64,000 nucleotides of DNA, from positions 221,990 through 285,989 of the forward strand of contig JAFGTV010000053.1 of the NCBI GenBank assembly GCA_016938875.1. The letters are read 5' to 3'. Below, in pieces: positions 1-8,759 of this stretch. The stretch comes from Paracoccaceae bacterium. GTDB taxonomy: Bacteria; Pseudomonadota; Alphaproteobacteria; Rhodobacterales; Rhodobacteraceae. The position numbers were made by a program, and so were the translations under genes. The notes beneath the pieces are model-generated. The model had not been told where the DNA came from and did not search any database. It was given only the letters and a program-made list of their open reading frames with translations. Within the stretch, counting starts at the first letter, position 1. Each line of letters begins with the position of its first letter.

Positions 1-616
1 CGATCGCGGCCACCAGAACCACGATTGAAAAGCCTCGGCGAAATGCGCTGCGCGCCTGGGGATCCTCGTCGATGTCCGGCCCGATGATGATCCCGTCCCG
101 GTCAGAACTGGCGCTGAGGGTCGAGTTGATTTCCTCGATATCGGGCAGCAAATCGCGGCGCGATCCGCTGGTCGCGCCAGTGTCGTCGTCGGCCTCGGTT
201 TCTGCGTTGTCGGGGGCGGTCTCTATCCCGCGCAGGCGTGCCATACGCTCTTGCAGGGCCGAACGCGGCTCTGCGGCGTCCAGACCCAGATCCGGCTGAT
301 CCTCAAAGGTTTCGGTCGCGGTCTCTTGCTGGCGGGCGCGCTGTTCGCGGGCCGCTTCTTCGCGCAGCACGCTCAGCACAGACTCGTCCAGTTGACGGCG
401 CTGGGCCTGTCCCTGTGATGGCTCGTCGGCGGGGGCCTTCTCGTCCTCGTCGTCGAGGGTCGGAATCAGGTCCTCTTCGGACTCTTCCTCGGCCTCTTGG
501 GGCATCTGAAGCCAGGTATGGCCACAGTTGGAACATTGCACATCGCGCCCCTCTGCGGGGATGACGGCCGCATCCACCTCGTACTGGGCGTCGCAATTCG
601 GGCAAATCAGTCGCAT
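1..616 (-). CDS. Zinc-ribbon membrane protein (partial, cut by window edge)
   Basis: The N-terminus is an MJ0042-type zinc ribbon: two CxxC pairs, C5/C8 and C28/C31, about 20 residues apart. A long acidic, glutamine-rich, probably disordered stretch follows, and a hydrophobic segment begins just before the frame runs off the left edge (residues around 190-205), so this looks like a cytoplasmic zinc ribbon tethered by a C-terminal membrane helix. The start at 616 puts the ribbon at the very N-terminus. It is divergent from ftsE, 149 bases away. Proteins of this layout are common beside ftsEX in Rhodobacterales, but I know no defined role; regulation of envelope or division functions would be a guess. 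The C-terminus is missing here. Confidence 0.85.
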   Translation of the reverse strand, partial: MRLICPNCDAQYEVDAAVIPAEGRDVQCSNCGHTWLQMPQEAEEESEEDLIPTLDDEDEKAPADEPSQGQAQRRQLDESVLSVLREEAAREQRARQQETATETFEDQPDLGLDAAEPRSALQERMARLRGIETAPDNAETEADDDTGATSGSRRDLLPDIEEINSTLSASSDRDGIIIGPDIDEDPQARSAFRRGFSIVVLVAAI

Positions 617-765
617 CTTGCACCATGCCACGGCCCGTTACCGGGCGCAGGCCCTGCCTGTTGTTTGACGCATGTTGTAGCAGGCTGTGCGAAATTTCAA
701 AGCCTTTGCGACTGCATTCGATTGAAACCGTTGCGGGGCTGCGCGATACAGGGGCCTGACGGCAG

Positions 766-1455
766 GTGGAGCAGGACGTGATCGAACTGGAAAACGTGTC
801 CCACAGCTATGGCGGGGGGGAGTTGCTTTCGGGCATTTCGCTGCGCCTGGCGCCGGGGTCGTTCTATTTCCTGACCGGGCCCTCGGGGGCAGGCAAGACC
901 ACCTTTCTGAAGCTGTGCTATGCCGAGCTTTTGCCAAGCGCGGGGCATGTGCGGCTGTTCAACGCCGATCTGCGGGGCATGGACCGGGATACGGTCGCGC
1001 GCACCCGCCGGCGGATCGGGGTGGTGCATCAGGACTGCCAGTTCCTGGATCATTTGCCGCTGCGCGAGAACCTGTCGCTGCCGCTGCTGGCGGCCGGGCG
1101 TGACGCCCAGGCCGAGGCCGCGAACCTGCAAGAATTGCTGAACTGGGTCGGCCTGCGGGCCCAGGCCGAGGCCTTGCCGCCGCAATTGTCGGGGGGCGAA
1201 CGTCAGCGTGCCGCCCTGGCCCGCGCGGTCATCATGGACCCTGACGTGATCCTGGCCGATGAACCCACCGGCAATGTCGACTGGGAAATGTCCCTGCGGA
1301 TCCTTCAGTTGCTGGTAGAACTGAACCGGATGGGCAAGACGATCCTGATCGCCACCCATGACCTGAACCTGATCCGTGCCGCCAAGGCCCAGGTCGCCGC
1401 CCGGGTGCTGCGCATCAAGGACCGCCACCTGCATCTGGCGGGGGCGGACCTGTGA
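766..1455 (+). CDS. ftsE: Cell division ATP-binding protein FtsE
   Basis: ABC-type ATPase that pairs with FtsX at the septum and drives peptidoglycan hydrolase activation. Seen: Walker A GPSGAGKTT at residues 38-46, signature LSGGERQR in the middle and Walker B followed by DEPTGN, the latter typical of FtsE. Length (229 residues) is normal. The start is a GTG at 766; a second in-frame GTG at 778 gives a product beginning MIELENV, which resembles many family members, so the true start could be either. The stop overlaps the ftsX start by four bases (GTGA), implying translational coupling. Confidence 0.93.
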   Translation: MEQDVIELENVSHSYGGGELLSGISLRLAPGSFYFLTGPSGAGKTTFLKLCYAELLPSAGHVRLFNADLRGMDRDTVARTRRRIGVVHQDCQFLDHLPLRENLSLPLLAAGRDAQAEAANLQELLNWVGLRAQAEALPPQLSGGERQRAALARAVIMDPDVILADEPTGNVDWEMSLRILQLLVELNRMGKTILIATHDLNLIRAAKAQVAARVLRIKDRHLHLAGADL

Positions 1456-2354
1456 GGGCGCTGACACGGATCGTGGCCGTTCTGGCGGCAGAGCCAGAGG
1501 CCAGCCGCGTTGTGCCGCCCACCGGGTTCACCGCACGGCTTACGATATTCAGTTCTGCGGCGATGGCGTTTCTGGCGGTGTTCGCGATGGCACTGTCGTT
1601 GGCCTCGGGGCGGTTGGCGGATCGCTGGGGCGATGCGTTGGCGCGCACGGCGACGGTGCGCATCTCTGCGCCCGAAGGGCAGATGGAGGCCCAGGCCGAT
1701 GCGGTTCTGGCGGTGCTGCGCACCACGCCCGGGGTGGCCACCGCCCGGCTGATCCCGGATGACGAACAGCGCGCCCTGCTAGAGCCGTGGTTCGGCCCCG
1801 GCCTGCCGGTCGAGACCCTTCCGCTGCCGCGTCTGGTCGAGTTGACCGAGACCCCCGATGGCATGGACGCCGAGGCGTTGCGCCTGCGCCTGGCCGGCGA
1901 GGCGCCGGGGGCGGTGCTGGACGATCACACCCGCTGGCGCCGGCCGCTGGTGCGCGCGGCGGGGCGGCTGCGGATGCTGGGCTGGTTGTCGATCGGGCTG
2001 ATCGGGGCGACGATGGCGGCGATGATTACCCTGTCGGCCAATGCCGCGCTGGCGGCCAATGCACGGGTGATCAAGGTGCTGCGCCTGGTGGGGGCGCGCG
2101 ACGTGTTCATCGCGCGCGCCTTTGTGCGCCGCTTTACCCGCCGCGCACTGGAGGGGGCCGCGATCGGCACCCTGGCGGGCATGGTGGCGGTCGCGCTGTT
2201 GCCGCGGGCGGATACGGCGGGGGGCTTTCTGACCGGGCTGGGGTTTCAGGGCGCGGACTGGCTGTGGCCGCTGGTTCTGCCGCCGCTGGCCGCGGGCGTG
2301 GCGTTCTGGGCGACGCGGTGGGCGGCCCTGCGGGTTCTGAGGGGGATCACCTGA
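1452..2354 (+). CDS. ftsX: Cell division protein FtsX
   Basis: Membrane partner of FtsE. The 300-residue product has an N-terminal membrane helix at about 28-53, an extracytoplasmic region of about 110 residues, then three further helices at roughly 175-200, 230-255 and 270-290, the expected four-helix FtsX topology. GTG start inside the ftsE stop; its own stop overlaps the next gene start (TGATG at 2352-2356). This gives a continuous ftsE-ftsX-plsC operon. Sequence divergence is high, as usual for FtsX outside the transmembrane parts, so the call rests on topology and position behind ftsE. Confidence 0.9.
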   Translation: MRALTRIVAVLAAEPEASRVVPPTGFTARLTIFSSAAMAFLAVFAMALSLASGRLADRWGDALARTATVRISAPEGQMEAQADAVLAVLRTTPGVATARLIPDDEQRALLEPWFGPGLPVETLPLPRLVELTETPDGMDAEALRLRLAGEAPGAVLDDHTRWRRPLVRAAGRLRMLGWLSIGLIGATMAAMITLSANAALAANARVIKVLRLVGARDVFIARAFVRRFTRRALEGAAIGTLAGMVAVALLPRADTAGGFLTGLGFQGADWLWPLVLPPLAAGVAFWATRWAALRVLRGIT

Positions 2355-3088
2355 TGCGATATGCGTTCCAATACCTGCGCTCACTCGTGTTCGTGGGGCA
2401 GATGTATCTGGCGATGGTGGTTTTCGGGCTGGTCTATGCGCCGTTCGCGCTGATCTCTCGGGCCTGGGCGTATCGGGCGGTGCATCATTATTGCCACTAC
2501 GTGCGCTGGACCGCGCGCTGGATGGTCGGCCTGCGCTCCGAGGTGCGCGGCACGGTTCCCCAGGGCGAGGTTCTGGTCGCGGCCAAGCACCAGTCGTTTT
2601 TCGATATCATCATCCTGGTCAGCGTCATTCCGAGACCGCGCTTTATCATGAAGAAATCCCTGACCAAGGCACCGATCCTGGGCTGGTATGCCAAGCGGCT
2701 GGGCTGTGTGCCGGTTGACCGGGGTAAGCGGGGCCAGGCGATCCAGCACATGGTGGCCCAGGTCGCCGCGGGCCGCGAAGAGCCGGGGCAATTGGTGATC
2801 TATCCCCAGGGCACCCGCGTCGCACCGGGGGTCAAGCAGCCCTTCAAGATCGGCACGGGGGTGCTGTACGGCCAGTTCGGCCATGACTGTGTGCCGGCCG
2901 CGACCAATGTGGGCGTGTTCTGGCCGCGCACCGGGATCTACCGCAAAAAGGGGTTGGCGGTGGTCGAGTTCCTGCCGACGATCCCGGCCGGTCAGCCGAT
3001 CGAGAGCTTTATGAAAGAGCTGCAAGAGGTGGTCGAGGGGGCCTCGGACCGGCTGATGGCCGATGCGGGGTTCGTGGCCCGGTCATAG
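2354..3088 (+). CDS. plsC: 1-acyl-sn-glycerol-3-phosphate acyltransferase
   Basis: Membrane-associated acyltransferase that makes phosphatidic acid from lysophosphatidic acid. An N-terminal membrane segment (about residues 10-40) is followed by the catalytic HX4D motif in KHQSFFD (about 79-85) and the acceptor-binding block YPQGTR, a variant of the family FPEGTR motif. The product is 244 residues, normal for PlsC. The ATG at 2354 overlaps the ftsX stop, so it is read as the third gene of the ftsEX operon; longer upstream starts in this frame would run through ftsX and are not credible. Confidence 0.92.
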   Translation: MRYAFQYLRSLVFVGQMYLAMVVFGLVYAPFALISRAWAYRAVHHYCHYVRWTARWMVGLRSEVRGTVPQGEVLVAAKHQSFFDIIILVSVIPRPRFIMKKSLTKAPILGWYAKRLGCVPVDRGKRGQAIQHMVAQVAAGREEPGQLVIYPQGTRVAPGVKQPFKIGTGVLYGQFGHDCVPAATNVGVFWPRTGIYRKKGLAVVEFLPTIPAGQPIESFMKELQEVVEGASDRLMADAGFVARS

Positions 3089-3145
3089 GGAGTGGCACGC
3101 CCCGGCTGATGGATCAGGCCGGGACGGTGTGATGTTGGGGGCGGA

Positions 3146-4105
3146 TCAGGCCGCCAGACCCTTGGACCCCATCGACAGGAACTTTTTGCGCCGATCGGCG
3201 ATCAGTGCGGCGCCATCCTTGCCCGACAGATCGCCCAGCAGCGCCTTGAGCGCCTTGCCGACGGCGGCAATCGTGTCCTCGCGCCCGCGCTGGGCGCCGC
3301 CCATGGGTTCGGCGATGATCCGGTCGATCACGCCAAGCTTGAGCAGATCCTGCGCGGTCAGGCGCAGGGCCTCGGCGGCCTCGCGCATCTTTTCGGCGTC
3401 CTTCCACAGGATACTGGCGCAGCCCTCGGGCGAAATCACCGAATAGACCGAATGTTCCAGCATCGCGACGCGGTTGGCGGTGGCAAAGGCGACGGCCCCG
3501 CCCGATCCGCCCTCGCCGATGATGACGCTGACCAGCGGCACACCGATTTGCAGGCATTTTTCAGTCGAGCGGGCGATCGCCTCGGACTGGCCGCGTTCCT
3601 CGGCGCCCTTGCCGGGATAGGCGCCGGGGGTGTCGACCAGGGTGATGACGGGCATGTTGAACCGCTCGGCGATGTCCATCAGGCGCACGGCCTTGCGATA
3701 CCCCTCGGGGCGGGCCATGCCGAAATTGCGTTCCAGCCGGGTTTTCGTGTCGGACCCTTTTTCGTGACCGATCACCACCACGGGCTGGTCATTGAACCGG
3801 GCGATCCCACCCATCACCGCGTGGTCGTCGGCAAAGTTGCGGTCGCCGGCCAGGGGCGTGTATTCGGTGAACAGCGCCTCGATATAGTCCTTGCAGTGGG
3901 GCCGGTCGGGATGGCGCGCCACCTGGCATTTGCGCCACGGCGTCAGGTTCTTGTAGAGATCGCGCAGCATGTCCGCGGCCTTGCGGTCCAGCGCGGCGGC
4001 CTCTTGTTCGATATCCATCTCTTCATTGGCGCGGGCCATCGCGCGCAACTCTTCTGCCTTGCCTTCGATCTCGGCCAGGGGCTTTTCGAATTCGAGGTAG
4101 TTCAT
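3146..4105 (-). CDS. accA: Acetyl-CoA carboxylase carboxyltransferase subunit alpha
   Basis: Alpha subunit of the carboxyltransferase that transfers CO2 from carboxybiotin to acetyl-CoA, the first step of fatty-acid synthesis; works as a complex with AccD. The 319-residue product begins [14 protein letters not shown] and carries the crotonase-like core with the [17 protein letters not shown] and GEGGSGGA blocks that form the acyl-CoA pocket. Length and motifs are canonical. It is convergent with plsC and stands alone, 88 bases from cysK. Confidence 0.97.
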   Translation of the reverse strand: MNYLEFEKPLAEIEGKAEELRAMARANEEMDIEQEAAALDRKAADMLRDLYKNLTPWRKCQVARHPDRPHCKDYIEALFTEYTPLAGDRNFADDHAVMGGIARFNDQPVVVIGHEKGSDTKTRLERNFGMARPEGYRKAVRLMDIAERFNMPVITLVDTPGAYPGKGAEERGQSEAIARSTEKCLQIGVPLVSVIIGEGGSGGAVAFATANRVAMLEHSVYSVISPEGCASILWKDAEKMREAAEALRLTAQDLLKLGVIDRIIAEPMGGAQRGREDTIAAVGKALKALLGDLSGKDGAALIADRRKKFLSMGSKGLAA

Positions 4106-4193
4106 GCAAGGGCTCCCGCAATCGTGTGGGGGTATATGACGCCGGTGGGCGGGTTTTGCAATATCGCAGGGCCCGGACCAACGGCCGCGCCGC

Positions 4194-5276
4194 CTAGCCG
4201 ACCTGGTATCCGGGGGTCGAGGCCGCGATCGCGCGCTCCTCTTCGTCCATCTCTTCGGCCACCGTGGCGAAAAGAGGGGTCGAGAGATAGCGCTCTCCGG
4301 TGTCGGGCAGCATGGCCAGGATCACCGATCCGGGCGCGGCCCGGTTGGCCAACTGGACGGCGATGGCGAAACTTGCCCCGCCCGAAATCCCGGTGAGGAT
4401 TCCCTCTTTGGTGGCCAGTTCATGCGCCCATTTCATGCCATCGGCGCCGGTCACCGGGATCAGCTCGTCGTAGAACCCGCTGTCGATGGTTTCTTGCAGC
4501 ACCAATGGAATGAAATCCGGGGTCCAGCCCTGGATCGGGTGCGGGGCAAAGGCCGGGTGGCTTTCGTCGGCCTCGCCCCGGGCGTTGCGGGCCTGGGTGA
4601 GGCCGCTGGCGATCAGCGGGGCGTCGGCGGGTTCGCTCAGGATGATCCGTGTTTCGGGCCGGTCTTGCCGCAACACGCGGGCGACCCCCGTGACGGTGCC
4701 GCCGGTGCCGTAGCCGGACACGAAATAGTCCAGCCGCTGGCCCGCGAAATCGGCAAGGATTTCACGCGCCGTGGTCGCTGCGTGGATGTCGGCATTGGCG
4801 CTTGTCTCGAACTGGTGGGCCAGGAACCAGCCGTTCTTTTGCGCCAGTTCCTGTGCCTTGCGATACATGCCCATCGCCTTGTCTGCCTTGGGCGTCAGCA
4901 CCACCTTGGCGCCCATCATCCGCATCAGCTTGCGCCGCTCGATGGAAAAGCTTTCGGCCATGGTGATGACCAGCGGATATCCCTTTTGCGCGCAGACCAT
5001 CGCAAGGCCGATGCCGGTGTTGCCGCTGGTCGCCTCGACCACCGTCTGGCCGGGTTTCAACGTGCCGTCGCGTTCGGCCTGTTCGATGATGTTGACGGCC
5101 AGGCGGTCCTTGACGGACGCGCCGGGATTAAATGCCTCTGCCTTGACGTAAAGCGTGACGTGATCCGGCCCCAGGTTGTTGATGCGGATCGCGGGCGTGT
5201 CGCCGATGGTGTCGAGCACGCTGTCGAACAGGCGCCCGCGCCCATGCGTCGTCCTGATGCTGCCGGTGTTGGTCAT
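4194..5276 (-). CDS. cysK: Cysteine synthase A (O-acetylserine sulfhydrylase)
   Basis: PLP enzyme that makes cysteine from O-acetylserine and sulfide. Seen: the PLP lysine in GASVKDRLA near residue 46, the substrate loop [10 protein letters not shown], the phosphate-binding GTGGTVTG and the C-terminal [10 protein letters not shown]. At 360 residues it is longer than enteric CysK because of an insertion of about 25 residues around 230-255, which recurs in Rhodobacterales. The start at 5276 is chosen because AGGGGG lies 7 bases upstream; an in-frame ATG at 5366 has no such support. Confidence 0.93.
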   Translation of the reverse strand: MTNTGSIRTTHGRGRLFDSVLDTIGDTPAIRINNLGPDHVTLYVKAEAFNPGASVKDRLAVNIIEQAERDGTLKPGQTVVEATSGNTGIGLAMVCAQKGYPLVITMAESFSIERRKLMRMMGAKVVLTPKADKAMGMYRKAQELAQKNGWFLAHQFETSANADIHAATTAREILADFAGQRLDYFVSGYGTGGTVTGVARVLRQDRPETRIILSEPADAPLIASGLTQARNARGEADESHPAFAPHPIQGWTPDFIPLVLQETIDSGFYDELIPVTGADGMKWAHELATKEGILTGISGGASFAIAVQLANRAAPGSVILAMLPDTGERYLSTPLFATVAEEMDEEERAIAASTPGYQVG

Positions 5277-5413
5277 GTCGCGCCCCCTTGGTCTTTCGAT
5301 TCCGGGTGGGACCATAGCACATAAGTCATCGCGCGCAGCGGGCAGACCATAAAGGGGGGCGTGCACGGCGGGTCGGCGGCGAAAGGGCCCCCGTGCCGCC
5401 GGGGGCCTGGCCG

Positions 5414-5440
5414 AAAAAACGGGACCATGGGGCCCCGTTT
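5414..5440 (-). terminator. Intrinsic terminator of the malyl-CoA lyase gene
   Basis: Read on the minus strand, AAACGGG and CCCGTTT arms enclose a 10-base loop and run directly into six T residues (5414-5419 on the complement), 25 bases beyond the malyl-CoA lyase stop. A second GC-rich hairpin (arms 5386-5392 and 5401-5407) lies just downstream. Confidence 0.75.
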
Positions 5441-5464
5441 CTCGTCTGGCGCGCTGGTGTGCGT

Positions 5465-6424
5465 CTAGTGGTCTGCGATCATCGCGGCCTGGCGCACGAT
5501 CACCTCGGCCTGCTTGATCGAGGCGATGTCAACCAGCCGCCCCTTGTAAACGGTCGCCCCCGCGCCCTCGGCCTTGGCCTTTTCCATCGCGGCCAGGATC
5601 TCGCGCGCCTCGGCGACGGCCGCATCAGAGGGGGTAAAGACCTCGTTGGCCAGGGTCACCTGTTTGGGATGGATCGCCCATTTGCCGACCATGCCCAGCG
5701 TGGCGGACCGGAGGGCCTGTGCACGGAACCCTTCGTCATCCGAGAAATCGCCGAACGGGCCGTCCACGGGCAGAACCCCGTGCGTCCGGCAGGCCGCGAC
5801 GATGGCGGTTTGCGCCCAGTGCCAGGGGTCGGACCAGTATTTCGCGCCCTCATGCGCCATGTAGTAATTTTCCTGGGTGCCGCCGATCCCGGTGGTCTGC
5901 ATCCCCATCGACGCGGCGAAATCCGCGGCGCCCAGGCTCATCGCCTGCAATCGGGGGCTGGCCGCGGCGATCTCTTCGACATGGGCGATGCCGGCGGCCG
6001 ATTCGATGATCACCTCAAAGGCGATGGGCTTGGTGCGCCCCCTGGCGCGTTCCACGGCGGTGACCAGGGCATCGACCGCATAGATATCGGCCGCGCAGCC
6101 GGCCTTGGGGATCATGATCTGGTCCAGCCGGTCCGAGGCGTTTTCCAGCAGGGCCACCACATCCTGGTACCAATAGGGCGTGTCCAGCCCGTTGATCCGC
6201 ACGCTGAGGTGTTTGTTGCCCCAGTCGATATCGCCGATCGCCTGAATGACGTTCTGGCGCGCGGTCGCCTTGTCATCGGGGGCGACGGAATCCTCTAGAT
6301 CCAGGTTGATCACGTCCGCCGCACTGGTCGCCATCTTTTCAAAGATCGCCGGGCGCGAGCCGGGGCCGAACAGCTGGCAACGGTTGGGGCGGGCAACGGG
6401 CGTGGGCTGAATGCGGAAGGACAT
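5465..6424 (-). CDS. mcl1: L-malyl-CoA/beta-methylmalyl-CoA lyase
   Basis: CitE/HpcH-family lyase that splits L-malyl-CoA to acetyl-CoA and glyoxylate and beta-methylmalyl-CoA to propionyl-CoA and glyoxylate; in Rhodobacterales it belongs to the ethylmalonyl-CoA pathway for C2 assimilation. The 319-residue protein has the N-terminal LFGPGSRPAIFEKMATSAAD block, the DLEDSVAPDDK metal/CoA motif and the conserved GKWAIHPKQ segment. The start at 6424 (MSFRIQPTP) follows GAAAGG; the longer frame upstream lacks family similarity. Transcribed alone toward the terminator at 5414. Confidence 0.93.
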   Translation of the reverse strand: MSFRIQPTPVARPNRCQLFGPGSRPAIFEKMATSAADVINLDLEDSVAPDDKATARQNVIQAIGDIDWGNKHLSVRINGLDTPYWYQDVVALLENASDRLDQIMIPKAGCAADIYAVDALVTAVERARGRTKPIAFEVIIESAAGIAHVEEIAAASPRLQAMSLGAADFAASMGMQTTGIGGTQENYYMAHEGAKYWSDPWHWAQTAIVAACRTHGVLPVDGPFGDFSDDEGFRAQALRSATLGMVGKWAIHPKQVTLANEVFTPSDAAVAEAREILAAMEKAKAEGAGATVYKGRLVDIASIKQAEVIVRQAAMIADH

Positions 6425-6742
6425 GGGCGCGCCTTTCGGTAAGGATGTGTCGTTTGTGTCGCGGGATGTGATAGAATGTTGCGCACCCCTTCGCAAGGGG
6501 TTTCGCTGCGGCGCAGCGACGGGGCCGCAGCGGGCGTGGTCGATTGTGGCGTGCGAGCGGGCGCGAAGCGGTGGAATTACATCGCCTGCTTTTACATCGT
6601 GCACGATTCTGCGTCAGAGATGCCCTCTTTGCGAACGATCTTCGTTCGGGATTGGGTGCCGCAGGCCAGTTCCGCAGGACATCCCCGCGCCGGATGATAG
6701 GGTCCGGCGCAGCCTGATTGCGCCAAACATGGGAATGCCGCG
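6425..6742. other. Divergent regulatory region, mcl1 / dgcN
   Basis: 318 bases without a supported gene. It must hold the promoters of two divergent units. Visible structure: a hairpin with CCCCTT/AAGGGG arms near 6486-6500, a second (TCGCTGC/GCAGCGA) right behind it, and the perfect inverted repeat at 6632-6648 listed separately. The small open frames here have no recognisable product and I treat them as chance. Confidence 0.6.
6632..6648. promoter_or_regulatory. Candidate operator upstream of dgcN
   Basis: Perfect inverted repeat CGAACGA-TCT-TCGTTCG, 7-base arms and a 3-base spacer, 95 bases before the dgcN start. Size and symmetry suit a dimeric regulator. No regulator gene lies next to the operon, so the binding protein is unknown. 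Confidence 0.45.
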
Positions 6743-7744
6743 ATGATCGAGACCCCCTATCTTTTGTTCCTGGGCGATGCGCCCGATCCGCTGGCCGCCA
6801 AGGTGGCCCAGGGCATCAAGGACTGGCGCCCCGAGAACGCCATCGGCCAGTTCCGCATGGACGGTTGCAAGGCCGATCTGCGCCTGCCCGACATGACCCT
6901 GGCACAGGCCAAGGCGGCGGGCGCCAAGACCCTGGTGATCGGGGTGGCCAACCGTGGCGGGGTGATTTCCCAGGCCTGGAAAAAGGTGCTGGTGACCGCG
7001 CTGGAAGAGGGGTTCGACCTGGCCTCTGGCCTGCACAACCTGCTGATGGACGAACCCGACCTCGTCGCCGTGGCCGAGGCCTGCGGGCGCGCGCTGCACG
7101 ATGTGCGGGTGCCCGAGGTCGATTACCCGATCGCCAACGGCGTGCCGCGCACCGGCAAACGCTGCCTGGCCGTCGGCACCGACTGTTCGGTCGGCAAGAT
7201 GTATACCGCCCTGGCGATGGACCGCGAGATGCAGGCGCGCGGAATGAAATCCACCTTTCGCGCCACGGGGCAGACCGGGATCCTGATCACCGGCGACGGG
7301 GTGCCGCTGGATGCGGTCGTGGCCGATTTCATGGCCGGTGCCGTGGAATGGCTGACGCCCGACAACGACCCCGACCATTGGGATCTGATCGAGGGGCAGG
7401 GCAGCCTGTTCCACGTCTCATATTCCGGGGTGACCATGGCGCTGATCCATGGCGGTGCGCCCGATGCGCTGATCCTGTCGCACGAACCCACCCGCACCCA
7501 TATGCGTGGCCTGCCCGGATATGGCCTGCCGACGCTGGAGGCGCTGCGCGATCTGTCCCTGACCCTGGCGCAGGTGGCCAATCCCGCCTGCCGGGTCGTT
7601 GGCGTTTCGGTCAACACCGCCGCGTTGGATGACGACGCCGCGCTGGCCTGCCTGGCCGAGATCGAGGGGCGCATGGGCCTGCCGACGGTCGATCCGTTCC
7701 GCCAGGGCGCGGGACGGCTGGTCGACGCGCTGGCCAGCGTTTAG
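6743..7744 (+). CDS. dgcN: D-glutamate N-acetyltransferase DgcN
   Basis: DUF1611-family protein. In the DgcN-DgcA pathway known from marine bacteria, DgcN acetylates D-glutamate and DgcA racemises the product to N-acetyl-L-glutamate. The 333-residue protein shows a P-loop-like GTDCSVGKM at 145-153 (K152), then the TGQTGILITGDGVPLDAVV and EGQGSLFHVSYSGVT blocks that mark the family. It is the first gene of a three-gene unit: 9 bases to dgcA, then a D-amino-acid transaminase. The assignment rests on family motifs plus the dgcA neighbour. Confidence 0.9.
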   Translation: MIETPYLLFLGDAPDPLAAKVAQGIKDWRPENAIGQFRMDGCKADLRLPDMTLAQAKAAGAKTLVIGVANRGGVISQAWKKVLVTALEEGFDLASGLHNLLMDEPDLVAVAEACGRALHDVRVPEVDYPIANGVPRTGKRCLAVGTDCSVGKMYTALAMDREMQARGMKSTFRATGQTGILITGDGVPLDAVVADFMAGAVEWLTPDNDPDHWDLIEGQGSLFHVSYSGVTMALIHGGAPDALILSHEPTRTHMRGLPGYGLPTLEALRDLSLTLAQVANPACRVVGVSVNTAALDDDAALACLAEIEGRMGLPTVDPFRQGAGRLVDALASV

Positions 7745-7753
7745 GCTGGTCCC

Positions 7754-8719
7754 ATGCAGATCACCGTCACCCCCGATACATTCCGCCTGGCGCAGGCCTT
7801 TACGATCTCGCGCGGCTCGCGCACCGAGGCGCGGGTGCTGACCGCCCGCGTCGAGGCCGAGACCGTCACCGGCTGGGGCGAATGCGTGCCCTATGCCCGT
7901 TACGGCGAAACCCTCGACAGCGTCGCCGCCCAGATCGCTGGGCTGACCCTGCCGCTGGACCGCGAGGGCTTGCAACACGCCCTGCCCGCCGGGGCCGCGC
8001 GCAATGCCGTCGATTGCGCCCTGTGGGACTGGCAGGCCAAGCGCGCGGGCAAACGGGTCTGGGAACTGGCCGGGCTGCCCGCGCCGGGCCCTGAAATTAC
8101 CGCCTATACCCTGTCGCTGGACACGCCCGAGGCGATGCGCGCCTCGGCGGCGCAGCACGCCCATCGCCCGCTGCTGAAGATCAAGCTGGGCACCGAGGCC
8201 GACATGCCCCGGCTGGAGGCCGTGCGCGCCGGTGCCCCCAAATCGCGCATCATCGTCGATGCGAACGAGGGCTGGAGCGCAGAGGTTTACGCCGAACTGG
8301 CCCCCCACTTGGTGCGTCTGGGGGTCGAGCTGGTCGAACAGCCCCTGCCCGCGGGCCAGGATGACATGCTGGCCGAGATTGCCCGCCCCCTGCCGGTCTG
8401 TGCCGACGAGTCCTGTCACGACCGTGCGTCGCTGCCGGGGCTGAAGGGCAAGTATGACCTGGTCAACATCAAGCTGGACAAGACCGGCGGCCTGACCGAG
8501 GCGCTGGCCCTGCGCGCGGCCGCCCTGGCACAAGGCTACGGCGTCATGGTCGGCTGCATGGTCGGGTCCAGCCTGGCGATGGCGCCTGCGGTTCTGTTGG
8601 CCCAGGGCGCGGCCGTGACGGACCTTGACGGGCCGCTTTTGTTGGCCGAAGACCGGCCCCACAAGCTGCACTATGACGCGGCCGGCGTATACCCGCCCGA
8701 GGCAAGCCTCTGGGGATGA
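7754..8719 (+). CDS. dgcA: N-acetyl-D-glutamate racemase DgcA (enolase superfamily)
   Basis: Enolase-superfamily enzyme of the muconate lactonising/dipeptide epimerase subgroup. Catalytic framework visible: KIK (K142, K144) on one face, metal ligands D169, E195 and D218, and K240 in NIKLDKTGG on the opposite face, the two-lysine arrangement needed for racemisation. Length 321 residues. Many databases call relatives L-Ala-D/L-Glu epimerase; the dgcN partner 9 bases upstream is what points to N-acetyl-D-glutamate as substrate. That refinement is inference from context. Confidence 0.9.
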   Translation: MQITVTPDTFRLAQAFTISRGSRTEARVLTARVEAETVTGWGECVPYARYGETLDSVAAQIAGLTLPLDREGLQHALPAGAARNAVDCALWDWQAKRAGKRVWELAGLPAPGPEITAYTLSLDTPEAMRASAAQHAHRPLLKIKLGTEADMPRLEAVRAGAPKSRIIVDANEGWSAEVYAELAPHLVRLGVELVEQPLPAGQDDMLAEIARPLPVCADESCHDRASLPGLKGKYDLVNIKLDKTGGLTEALALRAAALAQGYGVMVGCMVGSSLAMAPAVLLAQGAAVTDLDGPLLLAEDRPHKLHYDAAGVYPPEASLWG

Positions 8720-8759
8720 CCCGCGCCCGAGGATCAAGATGAACGAGAGGATCGCCCAG

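Noticed and set aside
6476..6697. Small open frames in the mcl1-dgcN gap
   Set aside because: No ribosome-binding site, odd composition and no recognisable product; the region contains hairpins and a palindrome more consistent with regulation.
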